DNA of 64,000 nt from Meconema thalassinum. Its lineage: Eukaryota; Arthropoda; Insecta; Orthoptera; Tettigoniidae. How positions within the stretch are numbered: position 1 is the stretch's first letter; each line of letters opens with the position of its first letter. The stretch is taken from the NCBI GenBank assembly GCA_946902985.2, contig OX336388.2:1209534609-1209598608 (forward strand). The letters are read 5' to 3'. This document shows positions 10,992 to 23,931 of the stretch, one piece after another. The position numbers and the translations under genes are program-made. The notes beneath the pieces are model-generated. The model made no database searches, was not told where the DNA came from, and worked only from the letters and a program-made list of their open reading frames with translations.

Positions 10992-13900
10992 ATAAGGACA
11001 CTACATAATATGTCCCTGACACAAATAACGTAGTTTCAAAACATAAAATGTTCAAGTAAAATTCAAATAATTCCTATATAGAAGGAATTCGGAACTCCAC
11101 TGAGTCCTCCTCATCATAATAAAAACTTTCACTGAAACAAAATTCAAACGTGTATTTTCAATTATTAAACTTGTTAAATTACTTGTTGTACAGTCTGTAC
11201 TAATCAGCTGTAACTTGTCAAATCTCTTAAATGTCGCTATTTACATTATCTCACCCTACATAATACACTTATCTTCGCTGTTCAACAAATCTAAATTATT
11301 ATAAATTATTAAAATTATTAAATTATTATTATTTTACAATATTTACAAAGTCCAGCACGCTATTATGCTTAAATCTCTCTAAGATCTTCCATGATCTTTC
11401 TCTCACTTTCTTTATCTTTCTTATAAAGTCTTTTTTTCGATACAATTCACATTAAATGTTTTATCTTCTCTGAATAGCTTTAGTTATGTCCAAAAGAACC
11501 TTCGTAGCGAGCAATAAAGCTAATTACGGTTCTGTCATTATAATTCCAATTAATAAATTTGATAACTTTGAAGTACAATGCTGGACTATCTCAATATACA
11601 ATAATAAAACTCGTGGTTCGTGGCATTAATCCTCACTGACATAACACATGATATTTCCATACACTTTTCTTATACACTGTACAGAACGTTGCTTCGTTGC
11701 AATTACTTCTTATACTGGCGAACAAATCTTCTATATAGCGTCTACAATACGCTCACATTTCCACTAATACATTTCCTATCCTTTCGACGATGATGCACGG
11801 TATTGTAATAATATGAGCCCATCTCTATGCATTCTCAAAATGTATGAGATTTAGTGATCCTACGTGATATATTTTTCATGATACTAACAAACTCATCTAA
11901 CGATTATACATAATTTTCGTGCCTTTTATAATTCAACACTTGTTCTGTTCACAAACTTCCTACACTCCCTGTAGTTACATATTTACGCTCATGTCTTTCA
12001 TACTTCACATTTAACCACGTTACAATAAAATATAAACCTCCTTTGATTATAGTCTGCATGTCTTCGTATTTAATGATAATAAAATCATATCCTCCCTTCC
12101 TGCTAATACTCAATGAGTTAATAGTCATATTTACTTATATATGACTTCAATTATGACAACAGGTTGAAGAACAAATCACACCTTGTCTTTTTTTCGTAAT
12201 TTCATGTTCATAAACAGAGTTATACTCTTGTTAACTCCAACAATGAGTTATTTATTCTCTGTGGTATCACATTGACTTACACGTCAATAATGTGATCCTA
12301 TTTCCTTCCTATATCATTCGTGTTAATAACATTAGACTGTTACAAAGTCTTGTTTCCTTAAATATTGAATTATATATCCATTATACTTCCTATGTATTTT
12401 ACAAGTATTTATACATGTTCTATTTACATATCAAAGCAATATTAAAAAATAACATAATTTCTCTATGCATTCTATCTACGCATTCTATCGATGCATTCTA
12501 TCGATGCTTTCTATCGATGCATTCTACCGATGCATTCTATCGACGCATTCCACTCATGTAAAACGGATTCGTTTAAAATGGGTTGACTTATAAAATGTAT
12601 CTGCAAAAATTAATTATCTAATATCAAAATCCAAAATATCATTACTATACGTCAAAAACGACACTCGCTGACGTGAAAAGGAATTACTTTTAAATTTACA
12701 TAAACTGACAACATAATAACGTGAGTTATAAATGGTAATATATACTTAAACATGTTGGTCACACCTGAAATATCCCCAAAATATGGAAAACTACTGAATG
12801 TAGGACAAACTTTCATCTACCTTACGCTGCGTTGATCTTGCGTTAACCTGTGCTGTTACTTGAGAGTTGAGCGGCTGCATTGCTAACTACACGTGGCTGG
12901 CATACTCGCTGATGTAGCGGTATCTGGCGCGTGCTGGCAGCAAGCGAACAGCTGAGTGGCCACACTTATCCTTGCGGGTTACTCGATTGCTGGGATCGGC
13001 TCTGCTCATCTGGTCTTCCATCTTCTTGACCAAACAGTCTGGAATCTCGTTCGTTTCCGAGCTAGATAGATCTGTCGAATACTCTCTTCTAACGGCTCAT
13101 CTCTCGTGGTAATGCAATGAAATCGTAGCTGAAGTGTTTGTACTTTGAAATTTCCAAGTTGGTAGTGGAAACTCATGTGGTTGCATTATTGGTGATTTCA
13201 GATTTCTGCTGTCGATGTTGCAGTGGTAATCCGTAGAAACCATGGTTGTATGGTCCACTCTGGATTCCACACAATCGATGTAGATTAACTTCCCTCCATT
13301 GTAGTTTAGTAACTCTTGACGACTTCAAAATTAATGTAGATTCAATATAACAATGTCCCCTCTAACTCGAGTATATTAACATCCTGTAATATTTCTCAAT
13401 ATACTGTTGAAATATACTTGTTATATCGTTTAATGCATTGTAGTATTCTCTCATATAATGTTGGCAGTATTTCTGTAGAAGTTCTGTAGAATGTTTCTTA
13501 TAAACGTCGTAAAATTGTATTCTGTAACTTCAAGTTCTCAATAATAATCTTTAGTATTCTTTCACGGGCAATATCTCTCCTCGTTATCGGCGACTGATGT
13601 CTCTCCTTCGGCCAAGCCTTTCTTCTCCCGTCGCTCTCTGAATATGCAGTAATGTTGTAAGGAAGTATCGTGAAGTAGGTCTATACTCGGCCTGTCGAAG
13701 TAATGAAGAGAATGTCTTGACTCTCTGCTGCTAGGCTCCTGAGTTCCAAAAATGGCATTCCTAGCCTCGCACACAATTTAATTTCTCTTAGTTGTAAATA
13801 TCTCCTCTCGTAGTTTTAAATGTCAAATTTCGTTTCGATAGATACATTTTATTTCTTATTCTCTTGATATTGGTGCGGTTAAATTGTTTACAATTTCCAT

Positions 13901-14565
13901 TTTAAAATATGGTAATATTTTATTCTTCAGATTTATAAATCAATCTGATTGGCTGTCGAGTTGTTATGCAGATCTCATTGTTCTAAGCTTCTAAATTAGT
14001 GTCGTTTGCCGATATCTCTTTCTCTCTCGTACAGAAGCGTGTCGCGTGCAAATCTCCCTTGTTGTCGAGTACTCAGCGTATGAAACCAGTTCTAGACTGG
14101 CTAACTTGTAAATTGGTCATAATCCAGCCTCTATAAATCTGATTCTCCCTTGGTTAAAATGATATTCACAGAATCATTTCCATTCTTGCTTCTTATAAAT
14201 ACCGTAATTTCCTCATACAACTCGTCAATAGCTTTCTCTAACATCACAGAATGCTGGTGTGTATAAGACGTTGCTCGAACTGCTACTTCATTTCCATTCA
14301 TAAAATTGTCACGCAAGACGGTTCGATCCTTGTCTCATGCATTTCCTTACTGATACTAAATTCGAGTTCAGTACCCATTGCAATAGTTAACTTTCTAATG
14401 AAATCTAACTAAAATGGAAGTTGCTACCGGTTTCTCGGTAAATACGCATGTGCTGGGAGCGTGTTGTATGAGCCCCGTAGTACGATTTAAGAATTTGAAA
14501 ACAGAATGCCGATATCTTAAACGGTTCCGTAGATATTTGAGGTGGTCATCTTAGCTGAACCACCC
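10992..14565. other. Long AT-rich stretch without genes
   Basis: I see no coding region, RNA gene or known repeat apart from the 13-bp tandem array at 12467. Short open frames here (for example 12292-12561 and 13562-13774) have no family features and look accidental. Confidence 0.5.
12467..12556. repeat. 13-bp tandem repeat
   Basis: About seven units of CGATGCATTCTAT with a few substitutions. Confidence 0.85.
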
Positions 14566-15064
14566 TGTATATGGACCATTTGCTGAAGGGCATAAACTGG
14601 CTGGGTGGGATTCAATTAGTTGGAAACAAGGTAAGCAGTCCGGCCTATGCCGATGACCTAGTTGTAATGACGGTATATGGATTGCAAGCCAAAATGTTAA
14701 AACTTGAACAGAAATGTACGGAGTATGAAGATCAGCGTTTCAAAGACGAATGTTATGTCGGTAGGGAAGATACACAAGAAAGTAGAATGCTATGTGGGAG
14801 GAGTTAAATTAGAGCAGGTGGAAGATTTTAAGTACTTGGGCTGTGAATTGTCTCAGGATGGTACTATGAGGAAATAAATAGAGTCGAGGTGTAGAAAAGC
14901 CAATGCATTGAGTTCTCAGTTGCGATTTACAGTATTCTGCAAGAAATAAGTTAGTGCAGCGACAAAACTCTCCCTACATCGCTCAGTATTTAGAATGACC
15001 TTGTTGTACGGAAGTGAGAGCTGGGTAGATTCAGGATATATGATACATACGTTAGAGGTAACTG
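14566..15064 (+). pseudogene. Non-LTR RT relic, left part
   Basis: The plus strand carries YADDLVVMT (RT catalytic motif), and after frame changes the thumb-like DFKYLGCELSQDG and the stretch LLYGSESWV. These are typical of the C-terminal half of non-LTR retrotransposon RT, though I cannot name the clade. It is cut at 15064 by the insertion of a 9.2-kb element. The frame resumes across that element at 24288 after the 8-bp duplication GGTAACTG. The reading frame has at least two frame shifts and internal stops. Confidence 0.8.
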
Positions 15065-15117
15065 CACTGCCGGCTGGATCGCACCCCTCCTGGCTGCTTT
15101 AAACTGCCTGCCCATTC
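15065..15117. repeat. Left terminal inverted repeat of P-like element
   Basis: 53 bases starting CACTGCCGGCTGGATCGCAC; matches the reverse complement of 24227-24279 with one difference. Confidence 0.9.
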
Positions 15118-15570
15118 GACACTCACAGGCGTACAAGATATATGCATTAATTCACCGCTAGGCAGCACTAACCCACTGAGATTGCCGCGGCTCTTTAAAG
15201 GGGAAGATACCTGAAACGAAGGATTGTTATGTTTGGAGGCTTAATATCGATATTGACGGACGAGAAAACATTACACTAAGTTAGTTAGTTTGTTATTCAA
15301 TCATCTAAAAGTATTCAGACACATACTTACGGGCAAATTTTCAGTATAAAGGAAAGAAAAAATACATGTGGTGGAGGCAATTGTTTTTAAGGGGCGAAAT
15401 GTCTAGCTCATTTTCCCGTAATTATGCAGATGATAATAAAAATAGAACTACTTCTAACTGACTTAAATATAACTAACATACTTGGCGAGATGAAAAGAAT
15501 AAGGGCAATAAAAGACAGGGAAAAGAAATGCCTCCGGCCCCCGAAAAATGGGATGTTGATTTATTTAGGG
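15118..15570. other. P-like element interior, left
   Basis: Own sequence of the P-like element by position. No protein motif is visible. The first ~70 bases weakly mirror the sequence inside the right end (GCTAGG then GCAGCAC). Confidence 0.4.
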
Positions 15571-15665
15571 ACTTTGTGACATCGTGGTCTTGTAGTCCCA
15601 TGTACTTGGGTGTGAGTTGAATTTGTCTGATAACCCGTCTTATTGTGATGGCTGTATTATACATT
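15571..15665 (-). repeat. S1 SINE tail fragment
   Basis: Diverged copy of the S1 tail (TTGAATTTGTCTGATAAC and TGTGATGGCTGTATTA), reversed. Confidence 0.6.
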
Positions 15666-16183
15666 TTTACAGATTTTTGGACATATTGTTTATTTATTTG
15701 CTTACAAATTTATTTATTCAAATTTATTTATTTAATTATGTATTTACTTATTTTAACCCCACCAACCTGGACCCATTATTTTGGGCAGCCAGGCTCTGCC
15801 TGTCACAAGGCAGGATAAAGGGGGAGTGATAGAGGAGTAACACCTCTAAAAAAAAACCTTGGGCCAGCTGACCCGGCTGGTAGTACCATGTAAGGGTCCC
15901 TTGCCAGGGTTACGGTAAAGACCTCAACGGCAGCTACAGTGGAGAGGATATTCTTTAGTACAGTGTAGATGGCGGAAGGGGCAGCCCAGTGCTCGTGATT
16001 AATTGGGTACAAGGTATCGTCCTCAGTTGAGGGTAGGTATCAGCTGTAGCGTCTGATCCGGAGCGGGCGGCTACAAACGGCGTCTGTACCCCATGTTAGG
16101 GGTGGCCGAATTATATGCTGGCAGTAGCTCTAAAATGCTTGGTGACAGGCTACGTGACGAGCCGACCGTAAAAAATATGCTAC

Positions 16184-17809
16184 ATGTTTATGGAAATGTT
16201 GTCCTCTGGTTCGGAAATAAAGGCTAGGGCGTCCCCCGTAGGCGACGCGCGTTGGCATGGCCCGGTCAGCGCGAGAAATGTGCAAAGGTTACCATCGCAT
16301 GGGCGGCGATGGCTAAACAAGCTAGCCCTCACATTCCGTCTTGCAACACTCAACGTCGGCACCATGTCTGGACGGTACAATGAGCTATCTAAAGCCCTTG
16401 AAAACCGACGCATTGACATCTGTGCAGTTCAAGAAACACGGTGGTGCGGAAGCAAATCATATGATATTGGATGCGGATACAAGCTGTTGTATAATGGCTC
16501 CCGCGGAACAACCAGTGGCGTTGGCATTATAGTGTCATCCAAGTTCGACGGTACTATCTCTGAAGTACAAAGATATGATGATCGCCTGATGAAGATTGTG
16601 TACATCACAGATGGCAGAAAAATCCACTTTTTCAGTGCCTACGCTCCACAAACTGGTCAAGCAAACTCCATCAAGGACGCCTTTTGGAAGATGCTTGATG
16701 CAAAGACTGCTGAAGTGCCCCCAGAAGATTACATCATCATCGCTGGTGATCTTAATGGGCACGTTGGGTGTAGAAAGGAAGACCATATCGCTCATGGTGG
16801 GCATGGATTCGGAGAAAAGAATGACGATGGTAAGCGTATCCTCGATTTCTCAGAAGCTCATAACCTGGTAATTGCGAACACATGGTTCAAAAAGCGTGAC
16901 TCACATCTGATCACGTTTTACAGCGGCACTAATGCCACGCAGATCGACTACATCCTTGTGAGGCGTCGTGATCTCAAAGATGTGCTTGATGCAAAGGTCA
17001 TCCCCTATGAAACAGTTGCGACACAACACCGTCCATTGATCTGCAAGCTACGAATCAAGTTGCCAACAAACAAGCACGTAGATCGCACAGGACCTGCGAG
17101 AATCAAATGGTGGAAATTCAAGGACAAGGAAACCCGAATTTTTCTGCCACCAATTACCACCGTTGAAGAAAGCTGGAAGAAACTGAAAGAGACTGCTCAC
17201 GAAGCTGCACATGCCTTTCTTGGGTCAACAAAACCAGGACGACGGAGGATCAATAGAAATACGTGGCTTTGGAATGACACCGTCAAAGACGCGGTACGCA
17301 CAAAGAAACGATTGTATCACGAGTTTCTTGCCGATGGAATGCGTACCGAACAGCCCGTAGCGACGCAAAAAAAGGTAATAGCAGCAACCAAATCCTCACG
17401 TTTTGCAGATCTATACGCAAAACTAGACACACGTGAAGGAGAGCGGGACTTATATCAACTCCCTAAAGCATTATATCGCAATTCGGAAGATGTTCGACGG
17501 TTCTACGGAGTCAATGACGAGGCTGGTAATCTGCTAGTTGATTGGAACAAGGCAAGAGAACGATGGCGCAGCTATTTCAAGAAGATCTCAACAGAAGAGT
17601 TCCCCCATTCACCAATTCCCACCGGCCATGTTGTTGAAGGGCCCGTAAGAGAAATTGTAGTCGAAGAGGTCAAGAATGCATTGATGAAAATGAAGCCTGG
17701 AAAGGCCACCGGCCCAGATGATCTCCCAGCCGAGTTATGGTGTTCTAATCATTGGAAGATAGCCGAATGGTTAACGGAACTCTTCAACAAGATCATTGAC
17801 GAGGGATAA
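16184..17809 (+). pseudogene. RTE ORF: AP endonuclease and RT start
   Basis: 541 codons. The apurinic-type endonuclease begins near residue 51 with LATLNVGTM, then QETRWCGS (catalytic Glu 84), AGDLNGHVG, QIDYILV and the closing QHRPLIC. This domain nicks target DNA for target-primed reverse transcription. A linker follows, and the first RT region begins with MKMKPGKATGPDDLPAELW. A TAA at 17807-17809 stops the frame where family members have a sense codon before the conserved Pro-Thr-Asp-Trp stretch. The same frame reopens at once (17840-18298), so this is a single nonsense change. The start codon choice is uncertain because several ATGs cluster at 16184-16194. Confidence 0.9.
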
Positions 17810-17839
17810 ACACCAACTGACTGGCAACAAAGTATCACT

Positions 17840-18298
17840 GTGCCTATTTTTAAGAAGAAGGGAAGTCCCGCTGAGTGCACCAACTACCGGCCAATTCGAC
17901 TTCTATGCCACGCCATGAAAATCTTTGAGCGTGTTCTGGACCAAAGAATCCGTGAGATCGCACAGATTTCCAGAAACCAGGCGGGATTTGTGAAGAGCTG
18001 CGGCACAACTGATGCGATTCATGCTGTAAGACTATTAGTCGAGAAACATCATGAGAAAGCCAAGCCACTGCATCTAGCATTCCTGGATCTCGAAAAGGCC
18101 TTTGATCGAGTGCCCCACAGTCTCATCTGGCTAGCACTCCGAAAACATGATGTGCCAGAGCAGCTTATTAACTGGCTGCAGTTGCTTTATGCACAGCCAA
18201 GAAGTTACGTCCGTACAGCTTCAGGACAATCCAAGGACTTCCCCATCACAGTCGGTGTCCATCAAGGTTCTGCATTATCACCGCTTCTTTCATTCTAG
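17840..18298 (+). pseudogene. RTE ORF: RT fingers and palm, middle
   Basis: Same frame as the preceding segment. It carries NYRPIRLL, then NQAGF, DLEKAFDRVPHSLIW (motif A, catalytic Asp) and VGVHQGSALSPLL (motif B). It ends at a TAG that exists only because one T seems to be missing in the CTTCTTTCATTC run at about 18284-18295: the frame resumes one base off at 18301, and the related fragment at 4003-4478 reads through the same place. So the lesion is a one-base deletion. RT activity would be lost in this copy unless the deletion is bypassed. Confidence 0.9.
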
Positions 18299-18300
18299 TT

Positions 18301-19125
18301 ATGGACACCGTGACAGTTGACCTGCACCGGCCATTACCATGGACCCTACTTTATGCTGATGACGTGATGCTGGCAGCAGAAAACAAGCTTGATCTGCAAA
18401 GCCAAACTCAAGAATGGTGTGACCGGTTGGTGCAACATGGTTTGCGCCTTAACTTGAAGAAAACTGAGTACATGACATCAGATAGACATGAAATGGGAAC
18501 TATCACGGTCAATGGTGAAGATCTGACGCGTGTGAGTAAATTTAAGTACCTCGGTTCCACAATCACTGTTGACGGCCGACTCACCGAAGAGGTCAATACC
18601 AGAACTCAGGCAGCCTGGATGAAGTGGCGAACAACAACCGGAGTCACTTGCGACCGCAGGATGAAAGATCATTTAAAATCAAAAATCTATCGTACTGTCA
18701 TCCGGCCAGTCGCCTTGTATGGTTGTGAGTGCTGGCCGACTACAGTCGAGACAGAACGCCGCCTAAGTGTAATGGAAACGAAGATGCTGAGATGGACAGC
18801 GGGCCTCACTAAGTTAGAACACGTTTCCAATGACAGCATCAGAAAACAGTTTGGAGTTGCACCGATCCAAGACAAGATGCGTGAGAGCCGACTCCGTTGG
18901 TTCGGGCATGTTTTACGGGCCGATGATGACTCTATTGCCAAGACGGGATTCACACTTGAAGTCGTCGGCAGAAGACCTAAAGGACGACCTAAACAACGCT
19001 GGGCTGATACGCTTCATAAAGACCTCCAAAGCGTGAACATCCATCCAGATGCAGCCCGAGACAGAGCGAAATGGAGACAACGGACCCATGTAGCGGACCC
19101 CGCAGGCGTGCGGGACAAACGCTGA
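18301..19125 (+). pseudogene. RTE ORF: RT catalytic motif, thumb and C-terminus
   Basis: 274 codons, beginning at MDTVTVD. LLYADDVMLA (residues 16-25) is the RT catalytic motif. KFKYLGSTI is the thumb motif. ALYGCECW and the MLRWTAGLTK, RESRLRWFGHVLRA, GRRPKGRPKQRW series is the typical RTE C-terminal region. The true C-terminus follows shortly (VRDKR then stop), before the GAA-rich 3' end. Apart from the upstream frame break this segment is intact, which points to a recent insertion. Confidence 0.9.
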
Positions 19126-19145
19126 CGGAAAAGAAGAAGAAGATT

Positions 19146-19984
19146 TATTTACTTATTTTCTTATTTATTTATTTACTTATTTATTTGCTTATTTATTTAC
19201 TTATTTATTTGCTTATTTATTTACTTATTTACTAATTTGTTTATTTATTTGTTTATTTACTTACATGTTTATTTACTTATATATTTAATTATTTATTTTC
19301 TTATTTATTTGTTTACTTATTTATTTACTTATTTATTTGCTTATTTATTTACTTATTTACTTATTTATTCACTTATTTGTTTATTTACTTACACGTTTAT
19401 TTACTTACATATTTATGTATTTAATTATTTATTTGTTTACTTATTTACTTACTTATTTATTCACTTATATATTTATTTACTCATTTACTTACATATGTAT
19501 TTATTTAATTATTTATTTTCTTATTTATTTGTTTACTTATTATTTACTTATTTATTTGCTTATTTATTCACTTATTTATTTACTTATTTATTTACATATT
19601 TATTTAGTTATTTATTTACTTATTTATGCATTTACTTATTTATTTGCTTATTTATTCATTTATATATGTATTTACTCATTTACTTACATATGTATTTATT
19701 TAATTATTTATTTTCTTATTTATTTATTTGTTTACTTATTATTTACTTATTTATTTGCTTATTTATTCACTTATTTATTTACTTATTTACTTACATATTT
19801 ATTTAATTATTTATTTACTTATTTATTCATTTACTTATTGATTTACTTACTTATTTATTCACTTATATATTTATTTACTCATTTAATTACATATGTATTT
19901 ATTTAATTATTTATTTTCTTATTTATTTGTTTACTTATTACTTACTTATTTATTTGCTTATTTATTCACTTATTTATTTACTTA
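19146..19984. repeat. TTTA-type tetranucleotide array
   Basis: About 840 bases made of TTAT, TTAC and TTTG steps. It follows the RTE 3' end and gives long open frames of Tyr-Leu-Phe-Thr repeats that are not genes. Arrays of the same type lie at 15672-15754 and 23765-23938, so the RTE and the family B copy both seem to sit in one original array. Confidence 0.9.
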
Positions 19985-20376
19985 CTAGCAGTAGTACCCG
20001 GCTTCGCCCGGTGGAATGATGATAATGTTTTAAGGTCTCCTTAGAAATATAATGGACTTAAAATCTAAGTCATTTGCCCCCAAAGACAATGAGGGAGTAA
20101 TATCTAGGTCATTTGCCCTTTTGATAAGGATGATAATAAAAACTACTGTTGAATTGACACGTCAAACTTACAAACTACCGTAATTGAAATACATATTTCA
20201 AAATTCACAGGCGAGAAAGACTTATTGTGTGTGGTGATTAATGGTGTAATGGGCGTAACATCTACTGTAGGTCATTTGCTCTTATGATGAGGATGATAAG
20301 GGAAACTACTACCGGTATTGAATTGACACTTCAACGTATAATGTACACAATGAACTGTAATAAAAATAACTATATG

Positions 20377-20888
20377 GCGGCTTCGGTGGCGTATTTGGTA
20401 GCATGCTGAGCTTCTATGCCCAAGATAGCGGGTTCAAACCCGGCCGAAGCCGTCGGATATTTTAAGAGCGTTAAAAATCCGTCAGTATGCCTTTCTTCGG
20501 AGGGGAAGTAAAGCCGGCGGTCCCATGTCAGATTTATGGCATGTTATTGAACCATCCACTAATTACACCTGTGTGAAGCTAAATTTGATAGGTAAACAAC
20601 GCTCATAGATGTCTACGTCCGTTGCCAAGAGCCGACTGCAGTGGCGTCTAGTAGCTAAGTTCCGAACTTGGCCTAGTAGTCGTTGACGGTGGCGCTTGGC
20701 GGCAAAAGTACGAACTATTTGAAGAATTCTAAGTTGCAGTTTGTACTTAAATTAAAAAACAGATAACACACACTAATACAGTCATCACAATTAACACCGG
20801 TTATCAGACAGATTCTACACACACCCAAAGTACACGGGGCTACATGACCGCGTTGTCGCAGCCCCTAAACTTAAGAACCAACCAACCA
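20377..20888 (+). repeat. S1 SINE inside family B copy 1
   Basis: tRNA-like head with B box GGTTCAAACCC and the complete S1 body, ending CCAACCAACC. AAAAATAA-type sequence flanks it on both sides. Confidence 0.88.
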
Positions 20889-21782
20889 AAAATAAATATT
20901 TTAAAAATCACAGTCGAGAAAGACTTTATGCGGCGGTGATTATTGGTATGATGCGCGTAACATCTAGGTCATTTGCACTTATGATGATAATAATAAGGTA
21001 ATGAAAAAATGACTACTAAACGAACATGGTGTTATTTTAAAACTAATATAGGTAATTCAGGTGTCTAGCTTCGATGTCTTCCAAAGTCTCAACCTTATTT
21101 TCTGGCTTAGGCCTGTACTGGATGCGTCTAGTGAAAGAGCGTACTGCTCGGCAAAGACAAAGAATATAGGTCCAAGCTGCACGAACCTGAGATGATCGCA
21201 GATGATGACGAAATATGATGACACACGTTCGGGGTTCCCCGTCCTATACAGATTGACCGGGAATCACTCACTGTTTCGCAACGGCCCTGTGCTGGCATCA
21301 GCATAGACAGCAGGAGATAACACGGCGGGCTCTGGAAAGTACCTCACGATGAATCAGCAAGCTATTCTCACAACTGACCCCCCCCCCAGGGTCTCACAAC
21401 TTGTGGGACGTGGGTTGGCGACCACGGAACCCCTGCTGAGTCTGGCATCGCTTCTACTTCCTGGTGCTGGGCTCATTTCAGTTCTCTTTCCTGTCGGCCT
21501 CCCTTGGTCAACTCTTGTTCTCTTCCGACCCAGACTGTATTAGGGTATCCGAGGGCTAGGGAGTCTTTCAATTTCCCGCCTTAATTGGCTTTGTCTCATC
21601 TTTCCTGATACCCTCATTCTTCGAGGGGTCTGCCTTCTTTTCCTTTTCATAATATCTCCTGTTTTCTGCTCAAGGCCCTCAAAGAGGCAGGGTGTGTGTA
21701 GACCCACCACTTCTGGTACACCCTCAAGGGCTCATGACTGGTGAGTTAGGAAGCTGGCAACCCCGAGGAATTCCTGAGCTAC

Positions 21783-23690
21783 ATGCAGGGAATGGAGTGG
21801 TATGTCAGAAATTTCAAGTGGACAGTGTTACGCATCGGGTTCCAAAGGGTAAGTATACACACTTTGTTTTCGATCGGTGAACGATGTAGATTTGTACCAA
21901 AGGGCCTTAATGCGAGAAATGGAGTGGTCTGTCCGAAATTTCGAGTGGACAGTGTTACTCGTCGAGTTCCAAACGGTAATTATGTAAAATCTGGTTGAGA
22001 TCGGTGAAACGGTGTAGTTTTGTGCCAAGGGCCAAAATGCAGGGAATGGAGTGGCCTGTCCAAATTTTAAAGTGGACAGTGTTACTCATCGGGTTCCAAA
22101 GGGTAAGTATACACATTTTGTTTTCGATCGGTGAACGATGTAGATTTGTGCCAAAGGGCCTAAATGCGTGGAATGGAGTGGTCTGTCCGAAATTTCGAGT
22201 GGACAGTGTTACTCGTCGAGTTCCAAAGGGTAATTATGTAAAATCTGGTTGAGATCGGTGAAACGGTGTAGTTTTCTGCCAAAGGGCCAAAAAGCAGGGA
22301 ATAGTGTGGTCTGTCCAAAATTTAAAGTGAACAGTGTTACTTGTCGGGTTCTACGGGTAAGTATATAAAATTGGGGTCAGATCGGTGAAACGGTGTAGAT
22401 TTGTGCCAAACAGCCTAAATGCAAGGGATGGAGTGGCCTCGCCGCAATTTCAAGCAGACAGTGTTAGTCGCAGTGTTCCAAAGGGTAAATATACAAATTT
22501 TGGTTGAGATCGGTGAAACGGTGTAGATTTGGGACAAAGGGCCTAAATGCAGGGAATGGAGTGGTCTGTCCGCAATTTCAAATAGACAGTGTTACTCGCT
22601 GGGTACCAAAGGGTAAGTTTACGAATATTGGTTCTGATCGGTGAAACGGTGTAGATTTGTGCCAAAGTGCCTAAATGCAGGGAATGGGGTGGTCTGTCCG
22701 AAATTTTAAGTGGACAGTGTTACTCGCAGGGTTCCAAAGGGTAAGTATACAAAGTTTGGTTCAGATCGGTGAAACGGTGTAGATTTGTGCCAAAGGGCCT
22801 AAATGCATGGGATGGAGTAGCCTCTCCGCAATTTCAAGCAGACAGTGTTAGTCGCAGTGTTCCAAAGGGTAAATATACAAATTTTGGTTGAGATCGGTGG
22901 AACGGTGTAGATTTGGGCCAAAGGGCCTAAATGCAGGGAATGGAGTGGTCTGTCCGCAATTTCAAGCAGACAGTGTTACTCGCAGGGTTCCAAAGGGTAA
23001 GTATACACATTTTGGTTCAGATCGGTGAAACGGTGTAGATTTGTGCAAAAAGGGCCTAAATGCAGGGAATGGCGTGGTCTGTCCGAAATTTCAAGCAGAC
23101 AGTGTTAGTCGCAGTGTTCCATTGGGTAAATATACAAATTTTGGTTGAGATCGGTGAAACGGTATAGATTTGGGCCAAAGGGCCTAAATGCAGGGAATGG
23201 AGTGGTCTGTCCGCAATTTCAAGCAGACAGTGTTACTCGCAGGGCACCAAAGGGTAAGAATACGAATTTTGGTTCTGATCGGTGAAACGGTGTAGATTTG
23301 GACCAAAGGGCCTAAATGCAGGGAATGGGGTGGTCTGTCCGAAATTTTAAGTGGTCAGTGGTACTCGCAGGGTTCCAAAGGGTAAATATACAAATTTTGG
23401 TTGAGATCGGTGAAACGGTGTGGATTTGGACCAAAGGGCCTAAATGCAGGGAATGGGGTGGTCTGTCCGAAATTTCAAGTGGACAGTGGTACTCGCAGGG
23501 TGCCAAAGGTTAAATATACAACTTTTGGTTCAGATCGGTGAAACGATGTAGATTTGTGCAAAAGGGCCTAAATGCAGGGCATGGGGTGGTCTGTCCGAAA
23601 TTTAATGTTGACGGGGTTACCCGCAGGGTTCCAAAGGGTAAGTATACAAATTTTGGTTCAGGTCGGTGAAACGGTGTAGATTTGTATACA
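21783..23690. repeat. 128-bp satellite array, about 15 units
   Basis: Unit landmarks are GATCGGTGAAACGGTGTAGA, GGGCCTAAATGCAGGGAATG, GTGGTCTGTCC and CAGACAGTGTTACTCGCAGG. The GGTCTGTCC landmark recurs about every 128 bases. Open frames of about 65 codons tile it but have no family features. Confidence 0.9.
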
Positions 23691-23692
23691 TA

Positions 23693-23738
<46 letters not shown>
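23690..23738. repeat. GACA microsatellite at family B end
   Basis: About twelve CAGA/GACA units before AACTTTGTGC. Confidence 0.9.
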
Positions 23739-23742
<4 letters not shown>

Positions 23743-23900
23743 TTTGTGCTTTATATATATAGATTTACTTACATATTTAGTTAATTATTTATTTATTCAT
23801 TTACTTATTTATTTACTTACATATTTATTTACTTACTTATTTACTTACATATTTATTGACTCACGTATTTACTCACTCAATCATTCATTCATTTATGTAT

Positions 23901-23924
<24 letters not shown>

Positions 23925-23931
<7 letters not shown>

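Larger units (their letters stand above)
15755..19145 (+). mobile_element. RTE-clade non-LTR retrotransposon, nearly full length
   Basis: A 430-base 5' leader, one long ORF (16184-19125) and a GAA-type 3' end. TATTTACTTATTTT occurs on both sides (15741-15754 and 19146-19159) and may be its 14-bp target duplication, though it lies in low-complexity TTTA sequence. The length of about 3.4 kb fits the RTE clade. Two lesions break the ORF. Confidence 0.8.
19985..23764 (+). mobile_element. Family B repeat, copy 1
   Basis: Starts CTAGCAGTAGTACCCGGCTT and ends with GACA repeats, AACTTTGTGCTTTATATATA and GAT. Order inside: leader; an S1 SINE (20377-20888); a 21000-21780 segment with no recognised protein; a 128-bp satellite (21783-23690); GACA repeats. 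The second copy (59611 on) has the same order, including the SINE, so the SINE was carried along. The CTAGC start with CCGGCTTCGCCCGG and the TATA-type end resemble the ends of non-LTR-derived repeats in insects; this classification is an inference. Confidence 0.8.

Noticed and set aside
19237..19906. Two 189-codon open frames of Tyr-Leu-Phe repeats
   Set aside because: They are translations of a TTTA-type array; no start context and no sequence other than the repeat.
21349..21998. Open frames in family B that also occur at 60934-61583
   Set aside because: They are shared because the repeat is shared; frames differ between copies and no family feature is present.
21783..23690. CRISPR-like array
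   Set aside because: Units are 128 bp without short direct repeats and unique spacers; it is a satellite in a eukaryotic genome.
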